Source: a virus. Taken from it: a stretch of DNA of 31,882 nt. The stretch spans positions 1 to 31,882 of IMG/VR virus record IMGVR_UViG_3300044991_000084; one strand, given 5' to 3'. The position numbers were made by a program, and so were the translations under genes. The notes below the pieces were generated by a model, which saw only the letters and a program-made list of their open reading frames with translations, was not told the DNA's origin and made no database searches. Below are positions 5,977 to 12,174 of the stretch, in pieces (positions within the stretch are counted from its first letter, which is position 1; each line of letters starts with the position of its first letter).

Positions 5977-7358
5977 AACTATTAGAGTATGACTGGCCGC
6001 GACCACACGGCTTCACCCCGTTCGATCATCAGAAGACCACCGCTGAGTTTCTAATTAGCAACCGCAAGAGCTTTTGCTTTAACGAGCAGGGCACAGGCAA
6101 GACCGCATCAGTGATTTGGGCGGTGGATTATTTGATGAAAGTTGGAGTAATTAGCCGAGTGCTTATTGTTTGCCCATTGTCGGTGATGAAGGCCGCATGG
6201 CAAGAAGATCTCTTTAAGTTTGCTCTGCATCGCACAGTAGCTGTAGCTCACGGCGGAAGAGAGAAACGCAAAGAAATCATTAACGGACTTGCTGAGTTTG
6301 TTATCATTAATTTTGATGGCGTTGAGATCGTTAAGAAAGAAATCATGGCGGGTGGGTTTGATCTCATCGTGATTGATGAAGCGTCTGCGTACAAGAACGC
6401 ACAGACCGACAGATGGAGAACCATGCGGGACATTACCAAAGTGGTTAAGGGTCTGTGGATGTTGACGGGTACGCCAGCGGCTCAGTCGCCTGTGGATGCT
6501 TACGGATTGGCAAAGCTTGTGAACCCCCAAGGTGTGTCACCTTTTTTTGGTCAGTTCCGCGACACAGTCATGCACAAGATCAGTGACTATCGTTGGATAC
6601 CTAAGCCCACTGCGGAAGCAACTGTACACAAAATACTTCAGCCTGCTATCCGGTTTGAGAAAGCCGACTGCCTTGACTTGCCCGAGGTTACTGCTGTTGA
6701 CAGAGAGGCCCCACTCTCGCCACAGCAGATGAAATACTACAACATACTCAAGAAGCAGATGTTAATTGAGGCAGCAGGAGAAGAGATTACAGCTATCAAC
6801 GCCGCAGTAAAGCTCAACAAGCTCTTGCAAATCTCAGGTGGCGCAGTGTATTCAGACACGGGCGAAGTGATTGAGTTTGATGTGTCTGATCGCCTCAAAG
6901 TAATTAAGGAAGTGATTGATGAGTCAAGCCACAAGGTGCTCGTGTTTGTTCCGTTCACGCACACGATTGAGTTGTTAACCAAATACTTAATTAAGAACGG
7001 CATTACATGCGATGTCATTAACGGGGCTGTGTCTGCTAACAGACGTGCAGAGATTGTCAAAGAGTTTCAGACACGGGATAACCCTAAAGTGCTTGTCATC
7101 CAACCGCAAGCGGCATCACACGGGTTAACACTGACTGCGGCTAACACTGTTATTTGGTACGCTCCCACCTCCAGTGTCGAAACGTATCTGCAAGCAAACG
7201 CACGCATCGACAGGCCCGGCCAACGCAATCCAATGACTATCGTACACATACACGGAAGCCCAACGGAGAAGCGTTTATATGCTTTGTTGCGTAACAACGT
7301 AGCGAACCATAACAAAATAATTGATTTGTACAGAGAAGAATTTATAGACGCCTCTTGA
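5973..7358 (+). CDS. SNF2-family (SF2) DNA helicase/translocase
   Basis: The 461-aa ATPase has the order typical of compact phage SNF2-like helicases: N-terminal Q-like region 'FTPFDHQKTTAEFL', Walker A 'GTGKT' (40-44), 'VLIVCPLSVM' (motif Ia), Walker B 'VIDEAS' (DEAS 135-138), motif III 'LTGTP' (165-168), then a second RecA lobe ('HKVLVFVPFTHTIELL', 'SHGLTLTAANTVIWY') and motif VI 'QANARIDRPGQ' (R411, R414). It probably remodels replication or recombination intermediates beside the polymerase; such SNF2-PolA pairings are known in virioplankton. AAGGAACG precedes the start. Its stop codon TGA lies inside the -35 box of the next promoter. Confidence 0.93.
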   Translation: MKLLEYDWPRPHGFTPFDHQKTTAEFLISNRKSFCFNEQGTGKTASVIWAVDYLMKVGVISRVLIVCPLSVMKAAWQEDLFKFALHRTVAVAHGGREKRKEIINGLAEFVIINFDGVEIVKKEIMAGGFDLIVIDEASAYKNAQTDRWRTMRDITKVVKGLWMLTGTPAAQSPVDAYGLAKLVNPQGVSPFFGQFRDTVMHKISDYRWIPKPTAEATVHKILQPAIRFEKADCLDLPEVTAVDREAPLSPQQMKYYNILKKQMLIEAAGEEITAINAAVKLNKLLQISGGAVYSDTGEVIEFDVSDRLKVIKEVIDESSHKVLVFVPFTHTIELLTKYLIKNGITCDVINGAVSANRRAEIVKEFQTRDNPKVLVIQPQAASHGLTLTAANTVIWYAPTSSVETYLQANARIDRPGQRNPMTIVHIHGSPTEKRLYALLRNNVANHNKIIDLYREEFIDAS

Positions 7359-7367
7359 CAATGTCAA
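7355..7367. promoter_or_regulatory. Operator-like palindrome over the -35 box (site 2)
   Basis: TTGACA-A-TGTCAA is a perfect 6+1+6 palindrome covering the -35 box, and the counterpart of TTGACAAAGTCAA at 1541-1553. Both are followed 16 bp after TTGACA by an identical TATATT. This site is the more symmetric of the two. A bound dimer would block RNA polymerase. Confidence 0.5.
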
Positions 7368-7382
7368 AAGTGGTGTTATATT
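7355..7382 (+). promoter_or_regulatory. Sigma70-type promoter for the SSB/primase operon
   Basis: TTGACA (7355-7360) and TATATT (7377-7382) are 16 bp apart, the same boxes and spacing as the 1541 promoter. The helicase stop codon (7356-7358) is embedded in the -35 box. The expected start point is near 7389, which is the first base or two of the 5' strand of the leader's closing stem. Confidence 0.8.
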
Positions 7383-7387
7383 AGAGT

Positions 7388-7488
7388 TGTGTCGCAGTGA
7401 TGGGTAACGGGTTAGCGCCGTTGCAGACGTTAAATGTTTTGAAACAATCACACTGCTTTATGTGAACTGTCACTGCGACACATTTAAC
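7388..7488 (+). ncRNA. Structured leader RNA: 3-way junction with pseudoknot
   Basis: A perfect 13-bp inverted repeat, TGTGTCGCAGTGA (7388-7400) and TCACTGCGACACA (7470-7482), closes a domain that extends three more pairs (U7401-G7469, G7402-U7468, G7403-C7467). Inside are P2, 7404-7410 with 7418-7424 (one G-U pair, 7-nt loop), and P3, 7448-7452 with 7461-7465 (8-nt loop). The 23-nt segment between them contains GTTAAATG (7429-7436), fully complementary to CATTTAAC (7481-7488). Six of these pairs (7429-7434 with 7483-7488) are compatible with the closing stem, giving an H-type pseudoknot that stacks on it and ends 4 nt before the AGGAG site (7493-7497). RNA should start at the first stem base. 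I do not recognise a known riboswitch class. Structure is read from sequence; function is inferred. Confidence 0.7.
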
Positions 7489-7503
7489 AATTAGGAGAAT
7501 CAG

Positions 7504-7926
7504 ATGGAAGAAGTTGAAGACAAAGTCACCTCCGTAGACTTGGACAGATTGACCTCAATCTATATCAAGATACGCGACAAGCGGGCGGCAAACAAGAAAG
7601 TGTTTGAAGCCGAAGATCAAGACCTCGAAGAGCAGATGAAAGTGTTAGCACAAGAGATGCTCGACGTATGCAAAGACATGAATGCCGACAGCATTCGCAC
7701 CCCACATGGCACGATCATGCGTTCAATTAAGTCACGGTATTGGACAAACGATTGGGATTCAATCTACGGTTTTATTGAAGAGACCGGAGCATTTGGCCTG
7801 TTAGAAAAAAGACTTCATCAAACAAACATGAAAGACTTTCTCGCTGAGAATCCAGACCTTTATCCCAAGGGGCTAAATGTCGAAAGTGAATACACCGTGG
7901 TAGTTAGACGTTCTAAAGAAAGCTGA
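7504..7926 (+). CDS. Gp157/Gam-like coiled-coil phage protein
   Basis: The 140-aa protein has a long N-terminal helix with coiled-coil character (about residues 12-58: 'VDLDRLTSIYIKIRDKRAAN'...'LEEQMKVLAQEMLDVCKDM'), then a beta-rich part 'TPHGTIMRSIKSRYWTNDWD' and a C-terminal 'LEKRLHQTNMKDFLAENPDL' ending in 'EYTVVVRRS'. This layout resembles phage Gp157/Gam-like proteins found beside SSB and recombination genes, some of which protect DNA ends from host nucleases. The function here is inferred. AGGAG (7493-7497) precedes the ATG, directly downstream of the structured leader, so this is the gene whose translation the leader could control. It is separated by 2 nt from the SSB-like gene. Confidence 0.75.
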   Translation: MEEVEDKVTSVDLDRLTSIYIKIRDKRAANKKVFEAEDQDLEEQMKVLAQEMLDVCKDMNADSIRTPHGTIMRSIKSRYWTNDWDSIYGFIEETGAFGLLEKRLHQTNMKDFLAENPDLYPKGLNVESEYTVVVRRSKES

Positions 7927-7928
7927 AA

Positions 7929-8819
7929 ATGAGTAACATTACAATCCTCAACGAAGACCTCCCCGAATTCTTGCAAACCGCAGGAGTTAGCGACCTTACA
8001 CGACAACTCGCTGGTCGTACCGGAGTCAAACGCATCGTGCCTAAGAATGGCATCTTCCGTAAGACAGTCGGCGGCGAAGAGATGGGCAAGGTCAAAGGCA
8101 ACGTGAATGCCGTCATCGTTAACGCATCCCCTGCTGTTGGCCGTATCTTCTACGCTAAACAGTGGAGCCCTGATGCCGAGCCGACTGCACCTGATTGCTT
8201 CTCTAATGATGGGCGTGCACCCGATGCAGGCTCAGCTAACCCACAAGCAGATCGTTGCGATAGTTGCGGTCAGAATATCAAAGGCTCAGGCCAAGGTAAC
8301 TCTAAGGCTTGCCGCTATTCACGCCGCATTGCGCTTGTGTTGGAAGAAGACTTCGGTACATCACTTGAAGGTTCAGTCTACCAAATGAACTTGGCATCCA
8401 AGTCTTTGTTTGGTGAGAGCGTAGGCGATAACACGCACACGTTTGAAAACTACTCTAAGTACTTGTCCAACAACGGCAAGAGCTTGGACTACGTTATAAC
8501 GCAAATTAGTTTTAACGAAGACAATGACAACCAGTCTGTGTTGTTTACGCCGACTAAGTACATTAACAAGACGCAGTACGCTGTGACTAGCAAAGTGGCT
8601 AACACCCCTGAAGTGCTGAAGATGGTCGTTATGACACCATACCAAGCAGACATGTCAGGTAAGCCTGCTAAGTTGGAAGCACCCGCCCCCAAAGCAGAAG
8701 CCCCCGCTAAAGTTGATCCAATCGACGAGCCAATCAAGCGCCCCGCTAAGACTGCGCCTGCACCTGTGACCAAGAAGGATTTGGATTCCGTGGTGAAGGC
8801 TTGGAGTGACGAGGAGTAA
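7929..8819 (+). CDS. Putative single-stranded DNA-binding protein with Cys4 site
   Basis: The 296-aa protein has an N-terminal domain with conserved-looking 'RIVPKNGIFRKTVGGEE', a Cys cluster (C90, C110, C113, C128: 'APDCFSNDG', 'RCDSCGQNIKGSGQ', 'ACRYSRRIA') and a beta-rich middle. It ends in an Ala/Pro/Lys linker (about 245-280) and an acidic tip 'WSDEE'. A folded core, flexible linker and acidic tip is the usual plan of SSB proteins, and the position between a Gam/Gp157-like gene and the primase-helicase fits. I do not see a canonical OB-fold signature, so SSB is an inference. The Cys4 site may bind zinc, as in T4 gp32. The ribosome binding site is weak (AAAGAAAG). Confidence 0.7.
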   Translation: MSNITILNEDLPEFLQTAGVSDLTRQLAGRTGVKRIVPKNGIFRKTVGGEEMGKVKGNVNAVIVNASPAVGRIFYAKQWSPDAEPTAPDCFSNDGRAPDAGSANPQADRCDSCGQNIKGSGQGNSKACRYSRRIALVLEEDFGTSLEGSVYQMNLASKSLFGESVGDNTHTFENYSKYLSNNGKSLDYVITQISFNEDNDNQSVLFTPTKYINKTQYAVTSKVANTPEVLKMVVMTPYQADMSGKPAKLEAPAPKAEAPAKVDPIDEPIKRPAKTAPAPVTKKDLDSVVKAWSDEE

Positions 8820-8822
8820 CGC

Positions 8823-9071
8823 ATGACCTATGGTTATAGCCAGAGCTTGGTGCACGCAAATAAAAAAGCAAGCGTCAAGTCTCTGGGTGTGGCCTTGGGT
8901 CGTGTATGTATCCGCGAAAACATAAGCGTTAGCAAGATTGCAGATGACTTTGGGGTAACCCGAATGACTATCTACAATTGGTTTAAGGGGGACTCAGTCC
9001 CCTTTCATTCCTACGATCAAGCGATTAGCGATTACATACTCTACCTTAAAGCCCACCATCAACTGAAATAA
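8823..9071 (+). CDS. HTH (XRE-like) DNA-binding protein
   Basis: The 82-aa protein carries a clear helix-turn-helix at residues 34-56 ('ISVSKIADDFGVTRMTIYNW') followed by 'FKGDSVP', like XRE/Cro-type or MerR-like minimal regulators. GAGGAG in the end of the SSB-like gene serves as its ribosome binding site. Being inside the operon driven by the 7355 promoter, it could be the dimer that binds the palindromes at 1541 and 7355 as autoregulator, or a replication accessory protein; nothing in the sequence settles this. Confidence 0.78.
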   Translation: MTYGYSQSLVHANKKASVKSLGVALGRVCIRENISVSKIADDFGVTRMTIYNWFKGDSVPFHSYDQAISDYILYLKAHHQLK

Positions 9072-9075
9072 ATAA

Positions 9076-11916
9076 ATGTCCCACTTTGACCTGCTAGATG
9101 CCGTACTACCCACAGAGGGTCGGTACTGTGTGTTTGGGCTAGGGAAGTATCCAGATCAGAAGTTTTACGATACAAGAGCAGAAGTAGATGAGCAGATTGA
9201 GACGCTAGTAAGCAACAAGTTCGATGTGTTTTTTGGTTGCGCCAAGTTTGGCCCGCTCAATAACCGCACACACGAAAACGTTGCCTATGTTCGCGCACTG
9301 TGGATGGATATTGATTGCGGCCCCACGAAGGCTGTACCCGATGAAAAGGGAGTTATCAAAGGTTACATTGACCAAGCCACAGGTCTTGCCGAGTTTAAGA
9401 AGTTCTGTAAAAACGTAGGGTTACCACAACCGATTTTAGTTAGTTCAGGCTACGGCATCCACGCATACTGGTTGCTAGAAGAGACCATAACTCGCACAGA
9501 TTGGGAACCCCTTGCAAACCGCCTTCGTGAGTTGTGCGTAGAGCAAGGATTCATTGTTGACCCTGCTGTATTTGAAGCATCCAGAGTACTGCGTGTCCCC
9601 GGCACATACAACTTTAAAGCTGAACCGGTAGAAGTAACGGTTCTTAACGAAGTCACTCAGCGTATGACCTACGCACAAGTGAAAGAGCTACTCGGCGCAC
9701 CGGATGCGGAACCGGAAGACGAGCGGCCAGACTTTATACCGCGCACCATGAGTCCTTTGATGGAATCGGTGATGCAGAATAAAGTGAAGCGATTTAAAAC
9801 AATAATGCTGAAATCAGCGCAGGGCGAAGGTTGCAACCAACTGATGCACTGCTACGAGAATCAAGCCACACTCGACTACAACTTATGGCGCTCAGCGCTT
9901 TCGATTGCAACTTTTTGCATCGACCGAGATTCCGCAATACACAAAATGTCTGCGGAGCATCCCGACTACGACCGGTTTAAGACCGAGTACAAAGTTGATG
10001 ACCTGCAACGCACGGGTGGGCCGCATCACTGCGCTACCTTTGAGAAGCAGAACCCCACGGGTTGCGAAGGGTGTAAACACAAGGGCAAGATCAAATCACC
10101 AATCATGCTTGGTGTGGAGATCGAGGAAGCCGAAGACGAAGATTACGATGTTGTAATCAAAGCCGAAGACGGTGAGGTTGAGACAGTACGCATACCTGAG
10201 TATCCATTCCCATTCTTCAGGGGTAAAAACGGCGGCATCTACCGCAGGCCCGCAACTGACGAAGCAGAACCAGACCTTGTGTATGAGCACGACCTGTACA
10301 TCATCAAGCGGCTAACAGACCCCGATATTGGGGAGACATTGCTATTCCGATTGCACCTACCAAGGGACGGCATGAAAGAGTTTGCAATCCCACTCGGAGT
10401 ACTTTCATCAAAAGACAAACTGCGGGAAGCACTAGCGTCTAAGGGTGTGGGCTTGTTTAGTAAGCAAGTTGACCTCATGTGCGTATATGTGATTACAGCG
10501 GTTAAAAATTTACAAGTTATGCGGAAGGCAGATATTATGAGAACACAGTTTGGTTGGGTCGATAACGATAGCAAGTTCATTCTTGGCGATAGAGAGATTA
10601 CAAAAGATGGCGTGTATTACAGTCCGCCCTCACACATTACCAAGGCGGTAGCCGAGCACCTTAACGAACACGGTGACTTTGAGAAGTGGAAAGAAGTCTT
10701 CAACATGTACGCGCAGCCCGGCCTTGAGCCTCATGCTTTTGCGGCGCTGACGGCCTTTGGTTCACCACTGCTTAAATTCACCGGCATGTCTGGTGCAATC
10801 ATCAACTTGATTCACAGTAGCTCAGGCTCGGGTAAGTCGACAGCGTTGTTTATGTGCAACAGTGTATGGGGTCACCCCGTTAAGAACGCCTCGATCTGGA
10901 AGGATACGTTCAACGCAAAGATGCACAGGCTTGGTGTGATGAACAACCTGCCCAATACAATCGACGAGATTACGAACACTAGCCCTATGGAGTTCTCTGA
11001 CCTGTCGTACAGCATCTCTCAGGGTCGGGGCAAGAACAAGATGCGTGGCTCGGTCAACGAGGAGCGGGTTAACTTAACTAGCTGGAATGGGATGACCTTA
11101 ACGTCCTCAAACGCTAGCTTCTACCAAAAGCTTGGCGCGGCAAAAGATTCCCCCGATGGCGAGTCCATGCGTCTACTTGAATATGAGATCAAGCCTAACA
11201 ACCTGATTGACGTGCAAGTCGGCAAGCAAATGTTTGACCACCAACTGCGGGAGAACTACGGGTTTGCCGGTGAGATTTACGCCCAGTGGCTTGTTAACAA
11301 CTTGGAAGACGCCAAAGACTTAGTGCGTAAGATTCAGGCTAAGCTCGACAAAGAAGTTAAGTTCACACAGCGTGAGCGTTTCTGGTCAGCCGTAGCCGCC
11401 TGTAACATTGCCGGTGGCCTAATCGCTAAGAACCTACAACTGCACGACTACGACATGAAGGCTGTGTACGACTGGCTTAAAGGCATGCTCGGCGAGATGC
11501 GTGAGGATATTAAGCCCCCAATCAGCAACCCTGCCTCTACGCTTGGTGAGTTTATCAACGGCAATATGAACCACGCTTTGGTTGTCAATGGTGAGAATGA
11601 CGCACGGAGCAACATGATCCCTATGCCGACTATGGAGCCAAAGGGTGAACTGCTTATACGCTACGAGCCGGATACCAAACTGTTATGGATTGCGGCCAAA
11701 TCGTTCAAAGACTTTTGCGTTCAGCGCCAGATTAACTACAAAGATTTACTTAAAGAGCTAAAAGAGGCTAATGTATTTAAAGAAGCAGTCAACAAGCGTA
11801 TGGCTAAAGGCATGAAGGTTGTGTCCCCCGCAGTGCGTGCCTTGATGTTTGATGCGTCTCGGTCTGATTTTATTCACATAGATACACCCGATGAAAATCG
11901 AGACAGTTCACTATGA
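9076..11916 (+). CDS. AEP primase-polymerase fused to helicase
   Basis: The 946-aa protein has an N-terminal archaeo-eukaryotic primase-like domain: 'ALWMDIDCG' (D78, D80), 'SSGYGIHAYWLLEE' (S124, H129) and 'VDPAVFEASRVLRVPGTYNF' (D162, R170). A Cys/His zinc site follows ('PHHCATFEKQ', 'GCEGCKHKGK'). The C-terminal half is an ATPase with Walker A 'SSGSGKST' (582-589) and a following 'TIDEITNTSP' Walker-B-like motif, matching the DUF927/D5-like phage helicases. It would synthesise primers and unwind DNA at the fork. No Shine-Dalgarno is visible before ATG 9076 (AAATAAATAA), so it probably relies on coupling to the HTH gene ending 4 nt upstream. Confidence 0.9.
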   Translation: MSHFDLLDAVLPTEGRYCVFGLGKYPDQKFYDTRAEVDEQIETLVSNKFDVFFGCAKFGPLNNRTHENVAYVRALWMDIDCGPTKAVPDEKGVIKGYIDQATGLAEFKKFCKNVGLPQPILVSSGYGIHAYWLLEETITRTDWEPLANRLRELCVEQGFIVDPAVFEASRVLRVPGTYNFKAEPVEVTVLNEVTQRMTYAQVKELLGAPDAEPEDERPDFIPRTMSPLMESVMQNKVKRFKTIMLKSAQGEGCNQLMHCYENQATLDYNLWRSALSIATFCIDRDSAIHKMSAEHPDYDRFKTEYKVDDLQRTGGPHHCATFEKQNPTGCEGCKHKGKIKSPIMLGVEIEEAEDEDYDVVIKAEDGEVETVRIPEYPFPFFRGKNGGIYRRPATDEAEPDLVYEHDLYIIKRLTDPDIGETLLFRLHLPRDGMKEFAIPLGVLSSKDKLREALASKGVGLFSKQVDLMCVYVITAVKNLQVMRKADIMRTQFGWVDNDSKFILGDREITKDGVYYSPPSHITKAVAEHLNEHGDFEKWKEVFNMYAQPGLEPHAFAALTAFGSPLLKFTGMSGAIINLIHSSSGSGKSTALFMCNSVWGHPVKNASIWKDTFNAKMHRLGVMNNLPNTIDEITNTSPMEFSDLSYSISQGRGKNKMRGSVNEERVNLTSWNGMTLTSSNASFYQKLGAAKDSPDGESMRLLEYEIKPNNLIDVQVGKQMFDHQLRENYGFAGEIYAQWLVNNLEDAKDLVRKIQAKLDKEVKFTQRERFWSAVAACNIAGGLIAKNLQLHDYDMKAVYDWLKGMLGEMREDIKPPISNPASTLGEFINGNMNHALVVNGENDARSNMIPMPTMEPKGELLIRYEPDTKLLWIAAKSFKDFCVQRQINYKDLLKELKEANVFKEAVNKRMAKGMKVVSPAVRALMFDASRSDFIHIDTPDENRDSSL

Positions 11917-12085
11917 GGTTAACTGGGCCAAGTTCCGCAAAGGGTACTCGTTTTTTGTACCCTGCATTGATACAGCAAAAGCTAAAGCGGAACTTGACCG
12001 AGTGGCCCGCCGACTAAAGATGGATCTACTTACGAAAGTAGTCATAGAAGACGGCATAAAAGGTTTGCGAGTGTGGAGGCTTTAG
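11891..12085 (+). CDS. Small conserved-looking phage protein, unknown function
   Basis: The 64-aa protein begins 'MKIETVHYEVNWAKFRKGYS' and ends 'VVIEDGIKGLRVWRL'. The alternating pattern 'FFVPCIDTAKAKAELDRVARRL' suggests a small alpha/beta fold. It starts 26 bp inside the end of the primase-helicase gene in another frame and is the last gene before the operon terminator. No Shine-Dalgarno is clear, so re-initiation after the primase stop is likely. I do not recognise a named family; the pairing with a primase-helicase suggests a replication-fork accessory role, as inference only. Confidence 0.75.
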   Translation: MKIETVHYEVNWAKFRKGYSFFVPCIDTAKAKAELDRVARRLKMDLLTKVVIEDGIKGLRVWRL

Positions 12086-12144
12086 GCTAAACTTTAGTTG
12101 TCGGGAAACAGTTGCCGACGGTTTATTTTGGTTGCCCTCCTTGT

Positions 12145-12174
12145 ACCCCCGGCTAATCCCCGGGGGTTTTTTTA
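12145..12174 (+). terminator. Rho-independent terminator closing the plus-strand module
   Basis: CCCCCGG (12146-12152) pairs with CCGGGGG (12160-12166) around a 7-nt loop, followed by seven T (12167-12173). The T-run overlaps the stop codon of the convergent minus-strand gene (12172-12174). On the minus strand no T-run follows the hairpin, so it appears to work mainly for plus-strand transcripts. The 60 bp before it hold only short inverted repeats (CTAAA-C-TTTAG at 12087-12097; GTCGG/CCGAC at 12100-12119). Confidence 0.88.

Noticed and set aside
7400-7465. 21-aa leader peptide ORF inside the structured leader (MGNGLAPLQTLNVLKQSHCF...)
   Set aside because: There is no Shine-Dalgarno before the ATG, and it lies within paired RNA close to the predicted 5' end. 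It remains an alternative explanation if translation is detected.
7388-7482. tRNA or tRNA-like gene
   Set aside because: The closing stem is 13-16 bp, not 7, and no anticodon arm, T-arm sequence or CCA end is found.
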